Translations under genes and position numbers: made by a program | In this document: piece after piece, positions 9,701 through 18,814 of the stretch | Layout: each line of letters begins with the position of its first letter | How positions within the stretch are numbered: position 1 is the first letter of the stretch | The notes under the pieces: model-generated | Databases searched by the model: none | Told to the model about the DNA's origin: nothing | What the model saw: the letters and a program-made list of their open reading frames with translations, nothing else | Source: DASRHT01 sp035293765 | GTDB taxonomy: Bacteria > Chloroflexota > Ktedonobacteria > Ktedonobacterales > Ktedonobacteraceae | Direction of reading: 5' to 3' | DNA: 64,000 nt | Assembly: GCA_035293765.1 (NCBI GenBank) | Contig: DATGMF010000071.1 | Location: forward strand, 30,726-94,725

Positions 9701-10796
9701 TTTCGAAGGCGATAATGCTTTCAAACAAAGGCACATTGCCTGGCAAGTCACTCCATTGCTGAATATCGGGCAAGGCGCAATAATCGTATTGGCGCGCCTT
9801 CACCTGCTGCATCTGGAGATCCTGCAACCACGCGAGAAAGGGCTGAGCCGGATCGATCTGGACCCGCATCGGCAGAGTATTAATAAAAAGTCCTACCATC
9901 TCTGCTGACGCAGGCAGATCCAGCGGTCGCCCGGCAACCACCACGCCGAAGACAACATCACGCTCTCCACTATAGTGGCTCAGGAGCAAAGCCCAGCACC
10001 CTTGAACCAGGGTATTCAACGTGATCCTGTGCTGCCGACAGCATGCTTGCAAAGCTGTAGCCGTTTTCGCGGGAAGCTTTTTGAGATAAAAGTGAGCCTC
10101 CATCTCCGCTCCCCGAGCACTTTCCTCGGTCTGCATACGAGCCACCTGCAAAACCGTGGGAGAGCTGAAACCTGCGAGCGTTTCTCGCCAGAATGCTTCC
10201 GCGCTGGCCCGATCCTGTCGTTGCAACCAGGCAATATAGGTGCGATAGGGAGGAGGGACCGGCAGATCAAGATCACGACCCAGACGATTGGCTTCGTAGA
10301 GCTGGAACACTTCTTGTACAAGAATTGCCGTGCTCCAACCATCCAGCAACGCGTGATGAAAGCTCCAGACAAATTGATAGCTATCCTGCTGTAGCCTGAT
10401 CAGAATGAGGCGGAATAATGGAGCAGAATCAAGTCTGGCACTTTTGCGCAGATCCTCTTTCAGAATAGCAGCAATATGCGCCTGTTGCTCCTCTTCCGGC
10501 AGGCCACGTACATCATGTTCGGCCCAGGGCAAGGCCAGTTCTCGCCAGACAACCTGAAGAGGCTCTTTCAGGTCTTGCCACATAAACTGGGTGCGCAAGA
10601 TCGCATGGCGCTGCAACACCTGCTCCCAACTCTGCTTGAAGGCTGCAACATCGAGCGTTCCACGCAAGCTATATTGATATTGTTCTAAATATGAGTCCGA
10701 CTGTGGATTATAGAGGGTATGAAAGAGCATCCCTTGCTGCATAGGGGAGAGGGGATAGATGACCTCCACAGATGGTTTGATCGATTGAGCTTGCAT
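6777..10796 (-). CDS. NRPS termination module C-A-PCP-TE
   Basis: A 1339-aa NRPS. Condensation domain at about 10-440 (SPMQQGMLF; HHALLDGWS near 148), adenylation domain at about 470-960 (TSGSTGKPKG near 630, NAYGPTETT, YKTGDLARY), carrier with GGHSL (Ser near 1011), and a C-terminal type I thioesterase (GYSFGG, Ser near 1144; His near 1312 in GYHNTI). The TE releases the finished peptide, so this is the last module of its line although two further genes follow it: gene order is not collinear with assembly. The by-eye A code D-V-W-V-V-A-A-C-Y matches no code I remember, so the substrate is open. RBS AAGGAG is 10 nt before the ATG. Upstream is a lipoprotein gene and downstream the SbnA-like gene. 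Confidence 0.95.
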   Translation of the reverse strand: MQAQSIKPSVEVIYPLSPMQQGMLFHTLYNPQSDSYLEQYQYSLRGTLDVAAFKQSWEQVLQRHAILRTQFMWQDLKEPLQVVWRELALPWAEHDVRGLPEEEQQAHIAAILKEDLRKSARLDSAPLFRLILIRLQQDSYQFVWSFHHALLDGWSTAILVQEVFQLYEANRLGRDLDLPVPPPYRTYIAWLQRQDRASAEAFWRETLAGFSSPTVLQVARMQTEESARGAEMEAHFYLKKLPAKTATALQACCRQHRITLNTLVQGCWALLLSHYSGERDVVFGVVVAGRPLDLPASAEMVGLFINTLPMRVQIDPAQPFLAWLQDLQMQQVKARQYDYCALPDIQQWSDLPGNVPLFESIIAFENYPGDGEEMERRMSLKIDQISTSSPTNYPLCLAIVPGKEMTVYLAYDRRRFDAPVAEQLLKHFMVLLEGISNAHSGLSCGAISLLTPAERQRMLVDWNNTTVPYPETLCIPDAFEARAQELPDNVALVFDDVHLTYDELNRQGNMLAHKLQSMGVGADEVVGLYCERSIAMVIGALGILKAGGAYLPLDPDYPVERLQPIIAEAGMRLIVAQQHIVQALPQHTMQVVFLDTAGMQGVSASAEKNPTRTIQSDNSAYVIYTSGSTGKPKGVVVTYRGVCNLLAQQEAIFHVHPGLRILQFASQSFDVSVWEIWMSLMNGATLYLNTRDALMPGEPLANVLLTQGINVLVLTPSAMMALPERAFPALQHIVTAGEAYSNELVERWSEKAHLYNAYGPTETTCYSTLVVDLRETGKSLIGRPICNTQIYLLNEWLQPVPVGVSGEIYIGGAGLARGYMQQPAITAERFVPDPYSTTPGQRLYKTGDLARYTADGQLIFLGRNDSQVKLRGFRIELGEIEKTLDQYAAVQQCVVMVREDRPKDRTLVVYIVPKEGQQIESLELMNYLRSKLPPYMLPNSIVSLETFPMMPNGKIDKNKLPAPGAQGLVRQEAFRPPRDLVEQQLVQSIEEILQLRPISITDNFFLIGGHSLSAIRLMSEIQKRLEVQIELPVIFQAQDIAALARAIRQLQGAHTVTRSPLVPIQPRGDKAPFFCIHPASGNVSSYYNLARYLRPDRPVYGIQDTTVVEEGESGASSLEEMVCSYISVLKEIQPEGPYFLGGYSFGGLIAFEMAQQLLAQGQKVALLAIFDSHPPTHADDVTDDETTLLAIIASEWLRESSNKKVQDIYDELAPLTVEEQLQHVLSLVRQANVELLSMDPRWVRQQVLLFKSRMHTALSYKARQYPGPITFFRANERDELDQNKVLAENLDELGWQQMTALPLEVYLVPGYHNTIMNNPSVETLAQHLQGCLDRASDAQ

Positions 10797-11004
10797 AATT
10801 TTTTACTCCTTGATGACAGAATGACAGGTTGTAGACAAATTCCGGCAATACCATTTGTGTATGCCTCTGTACGCAGAGGTCATGGAAGTGCGCTAAAGAC
10901 AACATGCTGCGAATTGTAGGAGGCGGGATCACCATGCCAGCAAAGGCAAAAACTACCCTCGCCAGCATGATTTTTCAAATCGAACGACTGCGATTTCGCG
11001 CTCC

Positions 11005-11063
11005 GTAGGGGCAGGGCTGGCCCCTGCCCTGCGAGCGAGCAAGGCGATAAATCGGGTCCCTAC
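11005..11063. repeat. Composite GTAG...CTAC palindromic element
   Basis: A 59-bp unit starting GTAGGGGCAGGGCTGGCC and ending GATAAATCGGGTCCCTAC. It joins the two dispersed repeat types of this window: the GGGCAGG...CCTGCCC hairpin (11005-11030) and the GATAAATCGGGTCCC motif (11044-11063). It lies in the spacer between the lipoprotein and the TE-bearing NRPS, and its last bases supply the stop codon of the lipoprotein gene (11060-11062). It may also act as an RNA hairpin within the operon. Apart from this unit the 10797-11059 spacer shows nothing. Confidence 0.7.
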
Positions 11064-12013
11064 GCTTTATTGATGACGATATCGCCTGTAAAGGCCATCA
11101 ATTTGAGCAGTCCAGGTGTAATGACGCCCCTGGAGGGGTTCAGCGGCCCCTTGATAGTTGCTCCAACTACCCCCTGGTTCACACTTGTAGGGGAAAAAGT
11201 GTCCTCTATGTTGCCCGTTGGAGCACTTGCATCAACGGAGACATTGGTGGTTGCGGGCAGAGTCACTGAAATGTCGCCGGCATCTGACTGGAGCACATCC
11301 TGTATAGGGCTGCCGGATAGCGAGCCGGTGAATACGATATTGCCTGCTTGTGCATGGAGCATTGAGCTAGCAGCAAGTGACATATTCTCAGCTTGTACAT
11401 TGCCAGCGGTACTTAAAAGCGTCAATTTTCCTGCAAAGCCGCTCAGCGTAATATTATTGCCAGCCTCGACCCTGACAGAGACAGCCGCGGCAGCAGCTAC
11501 CATCGAGGACGGGAACACGATAGTGAGGTGAATGCCATCCCTTTGCTCCCCCTTCAAAAGGTTCCCATCATCAGGAGTGTTAGCGCTCACCACCAGGGTA
11601 CTCCCGTCGCCTTGTTTCGGGAGCCAGTCGCACGATGACTTTGTGATGTTCTGCGTACTTACCGTCATAGCCTGGAACTTTGGCGATGCGTCAGCGGCAT
11701 GCTGCACATAGACAGTTTTTCTGACTTCCATTGTGACATCTTTGGCCTGACTACTAGCACTCAAGGTAACATTGCCCGTCTTGTCACAGATGTAGACCTG
11801 CTTGATAGCAGTCAGAGGAATGGTCGTCATTTCTATTTTAGAGGCTGGAGTTCCTCCAGAAGGGAGGGATACATCACAGCCTGCTAATAGCCAAGCACAC
11901 AGCACAAGCGCAATACCTACAAAACCGCTCTGTATACAATAACCAGGCATGACTGCCATGCTCTTTTTATGATTATGTGCATCCAGATCTCGGAATGCTT
12001 TTTCAGTAAACAT
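11060..12013 (-). CDS. Predicted lipoprotein, DUF4097-like beta-helix domain
   Basis: A 317-aa exported protein. A lipoprotein signal is visible: KK charge, hydrophobic run GFVGIALVLCAWLL, and lipobox LLAGC near residue 45. The long N-terminal extension suggests the true start may be one of the later Met codons (MAVMPG...). The mature part has repeated short beta-strand units of the type QAENMSLAAS/HAQAGNIVFTG/QSDAGDISVTLP, typical of the DUF4097 adhesin-like family of putative cell-surface solenoids. It sits inside the NRPS operon between two NRPS genes (43 nt and 263 nt spacers). A role at the membrane, such as product sequestration, self-protection or export, is only suggested by context. 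Its stop codon falls inside a dispersed palindromic repeat. Confidence 0.75.
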   Translation of the reverse strand: MFTEKAFRDLDAHNHKKSMAVMPGYCIQSGFVGIALVLCAWLLAGCDVSLPSGGTPASKIEMTTIPLTAIKQVYICDKTGNVTLSASSQAKDVTMEVRKTVYVQHAADASPKFQAMTVSTQNITKSSCDWLPKQGDGSTLVVSANTPDDGNLLKGEQRDGIHLTIVFPSSMVAAAAAVSVRVEAGNNITLSGFAGKLTLLSTAGNVQAENMSLAASSMLHAQAGNIVFTGSLSGSPIQDVLQSDAGDISVTLPATTNVSVDASAPTGNIEDTFSPTSVNQGVVGATIKGPLNPSRGVITPGLLKLMAFTGDIVINKA

Positions 12014-12056
12014 CCAGTAATATCCTGCCTTTCAAAAGGTAATGTAACGGACGATG

Positions 12057-15000
12057 CTACTCCTGAGGGTCCATCGCTGGCACTTGCTGCTGCTCAACCT
12101 CTAATTGAGAAGCCAGAGACGCAATGGTTGGCCCTTCGAACAAACGGCGCAGAGGGATATCAATGTTCAGTTGCTCGCGCAGGCGGGCAAGCATGAGTGC
12201 AGCTAACAGCGAATGACCGCCCAGGTGGAAGAAGTTGTCCATGACGCCGATCTGTTCACGCCCGAGGATCTCTTGCCACATACCGGCAAGCGCCTCCTCC
12301 AGAGCATTTCTGGGAGCGACAAAAGCCTCCTGAACTCCGCTTGTCGTCTCAGGTTCCGGTAAGCTATGGCGGTCTACCTTGCCATTGGCTGTCAAGGGTA
12401 AAGACTCCAGGAACATAAAGTGTGATGGACACATATACTCGGGCAATTTTTGGAGGAGATATGTGCGCAGGTCATCCTCTGAGACGGCCTGATCGAGCTT
12501 GACGACATAGGCCACGAGGAAGTCATTGCCGCCCCTACTCGTAGAGCTTGTAGAGACGGAGACAGCCGACTCTTTGACTGCCGGATGCTGCTCCAGAACG
12601 GCCTCGATCTCGCCCAGTTCGATCCGGTAGCCACGCAGTTTGATCTGATGATCCACGCGCCCAATAAATCCAATCTGGCCGTCTGGCAGATAGTACCCCA
12701 GGTCCCCCGTTTTATAGAGGCGCTCGCCAGGAACAAATGGGCTGGGAATAAAAGCCAGTGCCGTTCGCTCAGGCTCTTTGAGGTAGCCACGGCCAACGCA
12801 GACGCCTCCGAGGTAGATAGACCCGGGCACGCCAATCGGGACAACTGCAAGCTGCTCGTCTAACACATAGACCTGCGTATTGGGAACGGGTCGTCCGATT
12901 GGCACACTCTGCCACTGCCTACGACTGGTTGAGTCGATGACAGCATGTAGAGTATCATCAGAGCTTTCGGTGGTCCCGTAGACGTTGAGCAGAGGGATAT
13001 GCGGGAAAAGACGGAGCCAGTGATTGACCAGGCGCAGCGAACAGGCCTCACCGGTAGGAACGATCCAGCGCAGGCTGATCTTAGGGTTGCGCTGTTGCCC
13101 TCGCTCCTGAATATAATCGAGGAACGCTTGCATATAGGTAGGCACAAGTTCCAGGATAGTAATACCGCCCTCAACGACCTCGCTGAGCAAAGATGCCGGA
13201 TTTAAGGCAACTTCATCTGGCACAATATGGGTCTGTCCCCCCACCAGCAGCGCGGCCAGGAACTGCCAGACAGAGATGTCGAAGCACTGTGAGGCATTTT
13301 GAGCCAGAATATCGTTGGCCTGTATTTGCAACGCGTCAATTTTTGCCATCAGGTGATTGAGCATCCCTTTCTGGCAGATCATCGCGCCCTTAGGGACACC
13401 GGTCGAGCCAGAAGTGTAGATGACATACGCGAGATTTTCAGGCGTATTGCTTACCGGCAGAGGCTGATCGCTATACGCTGCAATTGCCTGCCATGCATCA
13501 TCAAGGGTAAAGACTCTCAGTTCTTTTGCTGCAAGGTGCCCGCACAGATGCGGCAGTGTGATGATCAGCCGTGCTTGCGACTCGTGCAACATGAAGCGAA
13601 CGCGCTGCGGTGGATGATGCAGGTCTAACGGCAGATAGGCCCCGCCAGCCTTGAAGATGGCCAAAATGCTCACCAGCATTTCTAGAGAACGCTCCATGTA
13701 GATGCCAACCAGCACCTCTGGCCCAACGCCCATTGCTCGTAACGCGCGTGCCAGACGGTTTGAGAGCGCATCCAGTTCTTGATAGGATAACGTTCTGCCA
13801 CAGCATGTTGCTGCCGGCGCCTGAGGTGTACGCTGCACCTGAGCAGAGAATAGCTCCTGATAGACATTCTGCAAGGGATAATCCAGCGCAGTATTATTCC
13901 ATTCGCTCACCATTTGCCGGTATTCAGCCTCACTCAGCATCGCTATGGCCGAGAGCTGCTGCGATGGATCGGCAACGACATTCTCCATCAGCGTTTGCCA
14001 ATGCGTTAACAAACGCAGGATAGTAGAGTGCTCAAAGATGTCTGTGTTATAGCGAACCAGGCAGTCCACCCCCTGGTCCGTCTCTGTGGCCGAGATATAC
14101 AGGTCGTGGATCGTTGCATCATTTTCGCCTTCAAAAGGCTCAAACGTTACTGCTTCATTCTCAATACTTCCCTGAAAAATGCTTTGCAAAACTAGCATTA
14201 CCTGGAAGAAGGGGAAATGGCTCAAATGGCGATCTGGTCGCAGCTCCTCCACCACCTTTTCAAAGGCGACATCCTGATTCGCATACGCGTCAAACACCGT
14301 TTGCCTGATCTGCCGAAGGAGATCCAGGAACGACTGATCCATCGCAAGATCGCCACGCAATACCAGGGTATTGATGAAGCAACCGATGAGCCGCTCAACC
14401 TCCTTACGCGTGCGATTGGCCACGAGCGTGCCAACGGCGACATCGCGTTGCCCCGAGTAGCGCGCAAGCAGCAGCATCAAGGTCGAGACGATGACCATAA
14501 AGAAGGTAGAGCCAGTCTGATAGGCGAGCGCTTTCAAACCTTGTCTGAGATTTTCGGGCAGGGTAAAGTGAATTCTCTCTCCTTGATAGTTTGGCACCGG
14601 CGGGCGCTGTCGATCTGCCGGCAATTCCAGAGGCTTGAGATCTTTCAGTTGGTGCCGCCAGTACGATAACTGCGCCTCCAGCCTTTCCCCCTGTAACCAG
14701 TCGCGGTGCCAGAGCACATAGTCCGTATAGCGTATGGGCAAAGGCGGGGGTATCAAAGTCGCATCGTCTTGATACGTGTAGAACTGGTAAAAAGCATTTA
14801 TTTCTTGGAGCAAAACGTTCAGAGACGAGCCATCACAGATAATATGGTGGAAGGTTATCTGTAACCGATATTCATTGTCAGGCAGGCACATAATCATCGC
14901 TCGTAACAGCGGGCCTCGGCTCAAATCAAACAACCGGGCTGTCTCTTCATGAGAAAAGCGATAGATTTCTTCCTGAGGTCTGCTCAGACTGGTCAGGTCT

Positions 15001-17360
15001 TTGACCTGCAGCGGAATCCAGGACGGCGGTTGAACGCGCTGAATCGGAAAGCCATCCTCTACATCAAACACCATACGCAGGGTTTCGTGACGCTCAACAA
15101 TCTTATTGATACTCCACTCCAGCGCGGGCAGCGAGAGCTTTCCATTAATATGGACAATAAAAGGCATGTTGTAGAACGTCGATTCGGGCTCGAACTGGGT
15201 CAAAAACCAGATTTGCTCCTGCGAAAATGAGAGGGGATAGTATGCACGCGGCTCCTGTGGCTGAATAAGCGCAGTGTCGGCGCTCTGGTCCTGCTCGGTA
15301 ATCTGCTCCAGAATGAACTGTGCCAGTTCGCCAATCTGAGGATCTTGCAAAAGCGTCACTACAGGAATGTCCACGCCCAGATCACTCTCTAGCTGACTTT
15401 TTAGCGCCGACGCTTTTAACGAATCCAATCCCCAGTTGCTTAAACGGCATTCCAGATCAAAAGAAGAACGTACGTCCACCTTCAAAATGCGGCTAAATTG
15501 GGCCGCAATATACGAAACCAGCAGCGAAATTTGCTCCTGGGCATCAACAACAAGCATGTTGTCCCGCGTGATATAGCCTTCGTAGAAGTCCTGCGTCTCA
15601 CTATCTTCCACAGCCACGCTTACATCTAAAAAGCTCAGCTCTTCTGTAAGGAACTGCTGACGACAGGCCCGGCGCTGAATTTTTCCGCTACTCGTCTTGG
15701 GGATAGTATTATGCTTGATTAAGGCAATGGCGTAGGTATGCAATTCATGCTGTCGTAGCACGCTGGCCCGTATAGATTGGAAGATCCTCTGCATATCGAC
15801 GTCATCACTATATGCGCGATCTACTTCCTGGACGATGACCAATTGCTCTTGCCCATCAATATCAATAGAGAAAGCCGCCCCTCCCGAACGCCGTAGCGCC
15901 GGATGGGATTCTTCGACGGTCAATTCTATATCTTGTGGATAGTGATTACGCCCACGAATAATGATCAGGTCTTTGATACGACCGGCAATAAAAACCTGTT
16001 CTTCACAGATAAAGCCCAGATCGCCCGTGCGCAGAAATGGACCTGAACCATCAGCGAGATACGCCTGGAATGTCTCTGCATTTTCCTCCGACCGCATCCA
16101 GTACCCTTGAGTCACAGCAGTGCCCGAGAGCCAGATTTCACCAACCTGATCTCCGGCACACCTTGTACAGGTTTCGGGATCGACAATCACCAGTTGCTGA
16201 CCCGCAAGAGCACGCCCGCAGCCAACAACAGCCTGACCCTTCTCATCATCGGCTGAAACCTGAACAACCTTTCCCTGTTTCAATAGATCGCTGTCGATAT
16301 ACCGCATCAACGGAGCTTCTCCAACAGAGCTAAGAGATACTGCCAATGTGGCTTCCGCCAGACCATAGGCTGGTGCGAACGTCTCCCACTGGAAACCATA
16401 GGGGACGAACTTTTCCCAGAACTGCACAAGAGTCTGATAGCGTACAGCCTCGGCCCCTGACACGGCAAGCTTGCAGCAACTGAGATCCACGCCCTTCATT
16501 TGCTCAGGGGTGACGCGTTGTACGCAGAGGTCATAGGCAAAGTTGGGAGCGCATGTCATATATGCGCGATAGGTAGAAACTGCCTGGAGCCAGCGAGCAG
16601 GCTTCTGCAAAAACGCCTGAGGGGCAACCAGGACGCAGCGAACACCTGCATAGAGAGCCATAATCATGTTACCGATCATGCCCATATCATGAAAGAGTGG
16701 CAACCAGCAGACAATGGTCATTCCTGACGATAGCCCCACCCCCCCATTTTGCTGCCAGTTATTATACATGAGATTACGATGGCTGACGATGACCCCTTTT
16801 GGTATAGAGGTCGAGCCTGAGGTATATTGTAGAAAGGCGGTGCTCTCGCCATTGATGGCCGGCATTCGCCAACCCTCTTCTCCATCCAGGCCTTCATCCG
16901 TCGTCAACCAGGACACCGACTCCAGCTCAGCAATGAGTTCCTGCGAACGCTGGAGCTTTGACCACGAGGCTTTAGTTGTCAGCACAATCTTCGCCTGAGC
17001 GTCAGCAATAATTGCCTGAATACGCGCAAGATGTTTATTTTGGGAAGGCGGATACGCGGGCACAGCAGCGACGCCAGCATACAGACACCCGTAAAAGGCA
17101 AACACGTAATCTAGCCCGGAAGGATAGAGGAGCAGCGCCCTATCTCCTGGAGCAACCGTCCGCTGCAATACAGCAGCTATGGCGCGTGCCTTACGGTCTA
17201 ATTCCTCGTAGGTGACATTCAGCTCTTCCTTCTCACCATCGACGAGGAAGGTATAGGCGTACTGGTTGGGCTGTTGACGCGCACGATGGCGCAACAAATC
17301 GACATAGGTTGGAAACTCAGATGTGTCAGCAAATGATTCTACTTCAGGCAGCATATCCAT
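12057..17360 (-). CDS. Lipoinitiation NRPS: FAAL-ACP-C-A-PCP
   Basis: A 1767-aa protein. The N-terminal fatty acyl-AMP ligase (about 1-590; QYTSGSTSIPKGV near 180, KDLIIIRGRNHYPQDIE) activates a fatty acid and loads the adjacent ACP (NWGLDSLKAS, Ser near 645). Next come a condensation domain (HHIICDGSS near 840) that should acylate the first amino acid, an adenylation domain (TSGSTGVPKG near 1320), and a carrier (GGHSLLA near 1715). The by-eye A code is D-I-W-E-V-T-V-D-D, resembling the 2,4-diaminobutyrate-type code DIWELTADDK, which fits the SbnA-like diaminopropionate gene in the same operon. It ends in a carrier, so the next C domain must be on another protein, for example the C-A-PCP-TE. 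This gene starts the left assembly line and predicts an N-acylated lipopeptide. The ATG at 17360 is followed by another two codons later; either could be used. Confidence 0.95.
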   Translation of the reverse strand: MDMLPEVESFADTSEFPTYVDLLRHRARQQPNQYAYTFLVDGEKEELNVTYEELDRKARAIAAVLQRTVAPGDRALLLYPSGLDYVFAFYGCLYAGVAAVPAYPPSQNKHLARIQAIIADAQAKIVLTTKASWSKLQRSQELIAELESVSWLTTDEGLDGEEGWRMPAINGESTAFLQYTSGSTSIPKGVIVSHRNLMYNNWQQNGGVGLSSGMTIVCWLPLFHDMGMIGNMIMALYAGVRCVLVAPQAFLQKPARWLQAVSTYRAYMTCAPNFAYDLCVQRVTPEQMKGVDLSCCKLAVSGAEAVRYQTLVQFWEKFVPYGFQWETFAPAYGLAEATLAVSLSSVGEAPLMRYIDSDLLKQGKVVQVSADDEKGQAVVGCGRALAGQQLVIVDPETCTRCAGDQVGEIWLSGTAVTQGYWMRSEENAETFQAYLADGSGPFLRTGDLGFICEEQVFIAGRIKDLIIIRGRNHYPQDIELTVEESHPALRRSGGAAFSIDIDGQEQLVIVQEVDRAYSDDVDMQRIFQSIRASVLRQHELHTYAIALIKHNTIPKTSSGKIQRRACRQQFLTEELSFLDVSVAVEDSETQDFYEGYITRDNMLVVDAQEQISLLVSYIAAQFSRILKVDVRSSFDLECRLSNWGLDSLKASALKSQLESDLGVDIPVVTLLQDPQIGELAQFILEQITEQDQSADTALIQPQEPRAYYPLSFSQEQIWFLTQFEPESTFYNMPFIVHINGKLSLPALEWSINKIVERHETLRMVFDVEDGFPIQRVQPPSWIPLQVKDLTSLSRPQEEIYRFSHEETARLFDLSRGPLLRAMIMCLPDNEYRLQITFHHIICDGSSLNVLLQEINAFYQFYTYQDDATLIPPPLPIRYTDYVLWHRDWLQGERLEAQLSYWRHQLKDLKPLELPADRQRPPVPNYQGERIHFTLPENLRQGLKALAYQTGSTFFMVIVSTLMLLLARYSGQRDVAVGTLVANRTRKEVERLIGCFINTLVLRGDLAMDQSFLDLLRQIRQTVFDAYANQDVAFEKVVEELRPDRHLSHFPFFQVMLVLQSIFQGSIENEAVTFEPFEGENDATIHDLYISATETDQGVDCLVRYNTDIFEHSTILRLLTHWQTLMENVVADPSQQLSAIAMLSEAEYRQMVSEWNNTALDYPLQNVYQELFSAQVQRTPQAPAATCCGRTLSYQELDALSNRLARALRAMGVGPEVLVGIYMERSLEMLVSILAIFKAGGAYLPLDLHHPPQRVRFMLHESQARLIITLPHLCGHLAAKELRVFTLDDAWQAIAAYSDQPLPVSNTPENLAYVIYTSGSTGVPKGAMICQKGMLNHLMAKIDALQIQANDILAQNASQCFDISVWQFLAALLVGGQTHIVPDEVALNPASLLSEVVEGGITILELVPTYMQAFLDYIQERGQQRNPKISLRWIVPTGEACSLRLVNHWLRLFPHIPLLNVYGTTESSDDTLHAVIDSTSRRQWQSVPIGRPVPNTQVYVLDEQLAVVPIGVPGSIYLGGVCVGRGYLKEPERTALAFIPSPFVPGERLYKTGDLGYYLPDGQIGFIGRVDHQIKLRGYRIELGEIEAVLEQHPAVKESAVSVSTSSTSRGGNDFLVAYVVKLDQAVSEDDLRTYLLQKLPEYMCPSHFMFLESLPLTANGKVDRHSLPEPETTSGVQEAFVAPRNALEEALAGMWQEILGREQIGVMDNFFHLGGHSLLAALMLARLREQLNIDIPLRRLFEGPTIASLASQLEVEQQQVPAMDPQE

Positions 17361-17492
17361 CTCTATTTATACGCTCCTCTTTTATTTACTAGCTCTACCG
17401 TATACAAAATGCTGCACCCGCTCCCAGGCGACGCAGGGGCAAGGGGGACGAGTAACGTGGTGAGGGAGCTTTGTGTTTGCCCTCTATGCTTG

Positions 17493-18734
17493 CTAGGAAA
17501 AAGCCTGAATGCCAGTGATCTCTCTACCAATGATCAGCGATTGTATATGATCTGTGCCTTCGCCTGTGAAAATAGTTTCAAGATCAGCCTGATGTTTGAT
17601 CACATGATATTCCAGCAGGATGCCATTGGCACCTAAAAGGTCACGCGCATCAGCAGCGACCTGACGGGCTTTGGAAGCTGCCTGCATCTTCGCCAGCGCT
17701 GCTGTTCCTAAGGTCAGCTTCTTTGCTGCTAAGAGCTGGCTGGCACGCAGGCAAAGCAACTGCAAACAGGTAATTTCAGCAAGCATACGCGCCAACTTCT
17801 GCTGCACTAGCTGGAAATGAGCGATTGGTTTGCCAAACTGGACCCTTTTCCTGGTATAGGTAAGGGCATGCTCGTAACAGGCAATGGCATGGCCTAATGC
17901 CGTCCAGGCAACCTCACAGCGACCCCCTAATGCTACAGAGGTAAAGTCGTTGAAACTACTCACATTGGGGAGACGATGAGAGATCGGGACACGTACATTC
18001 TCCAGGGTGATATGCGTTTGCCAGGAAGCACGTTGTGAACCTTTTCCAGTAATGACCTGGGCGGTAAAGCCTGGGGTCCCCTTCTCGACGAGAAAGGCTC
18101 CCACCTGGCCTGTTTTGTGGCGCGCCCAGACAACGACCACATCGGCAAATGAGGCATTGCCGATCCATTTTTTCGCGCCATTAATCACCCAGGAGTCACC
18201 ATCACGAGAGACGCTTGTTTCAAACGAGAACGCATCGGACCCGTGCTCCGGTTCCGTCAGGGCAAAAGCGCCAATTTTCTCCAATCTGGCCATCGCAGGC
18301 AACCATCGCTCTTTCTGCTCCGGCGAACCAAAGTGGGCAATTGCCGCCATAGCCAGGCCCGAATGTACGCCGATGGTGGTATTGAGGCTGCCGTCCCCGC
18401 GGGTCAATTCCGCTATAGCCAGACCCACTGCCACAGGACTCAAGCCAGGACAGCCATAGCTTTTAATTGTTCCTCCTACGATATTAAGGGGAGCCAGCTT
18501 TTTCAGCAGCTCAAATGGCACCTCGGCGCGCTCCCAATACTCTGCCGCTCTGGGTATCACCTCCTGGTCACAAAAGCGCCGTACGCGCTCTCGTACGCTT
18601 TTCTCTTCTTCGGTAAGAAGATCTTCAATTGAATAATAATCTACATATCCCGGGGTATCACTCAACCCAGTATCCTGCTTCTGTCCGTTCATAAACGTCG
18701 CACGCGAAGATTTACCCTGGAAAAAGTCCGTCAT
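17493..18734 (-). CDS. Acyl-CoA dehydrogenase (glutaryl-CoA-dehydrogenase-like)
   Basis: A 413-aa flavoprotein oxidoreductase with the full acyl-CoA dehydrogenase fold. ALTEPEHGSD (FAD/substrate segment) and WVINGAKKWIGNA lie in the middle domain, and RVQFGKPIAHFQLVQQKLA and GANGILLEYHV in the C-terminal helical domain. The catalytic glutamate is in GEGTDHIQSL, and the end GREITGIQAF is typical of the glutaryl-CoA dehydrogenase subgroup. It normally introduces an alpha,beta double bond into an acyl-CoA. Its place directly before the FAAL-NRPS suggests that it tailors or supplies the acyl chain, possibly as an unsaturated or short-chain starter; that link is inference. RBS AGGTG precedes the ATG. 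A housekeeping catabolic role cannot be excluded from sequence alone. Confidence 0.88.
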   Translation of the reverse strand: MTDFFQGKSSRATFMNGQKQDTGLSDTPGYVDYYSIEDLLTEEEKSVRERVRRFCDQEVIPRAAEYWERAEVPFELLKKLAPLNIVGGTIKSYGCPGLSPVAVGLAIAELTRGDGSLNTTIGVHSGLAMAAIAHFGSPEQKERWLPAMARLEKIGAFALTEPEHGSDAFSFETSVSRDGDSWVINGAKKWIGNASFADVVVVWARHKTGQVGAFLVEKGTPGFTAQVITGKGSQRASWQTHITLENVRVPISHRLPNVSSFNDFTSVALGGRCEVAWTALGHAIACYEHALTYTRKRVQFGKPIAHFQLVQQKLARMLAEITCLQLLCLRASQLLAAKKLTLGTAALAKMQAASKARQVAADARDLLGANGILLEYHVIKHQADLETIFTGEGTDHIQSLIIGREITGIQAFS

Positions 18735-18814
18735 GTTTCACCTCATGGAAATTGATGAGCAACAAACACCGTTAAGAAGCTGGGTAGGAATAGGACAGTG
18801 CAACGATGATAACG

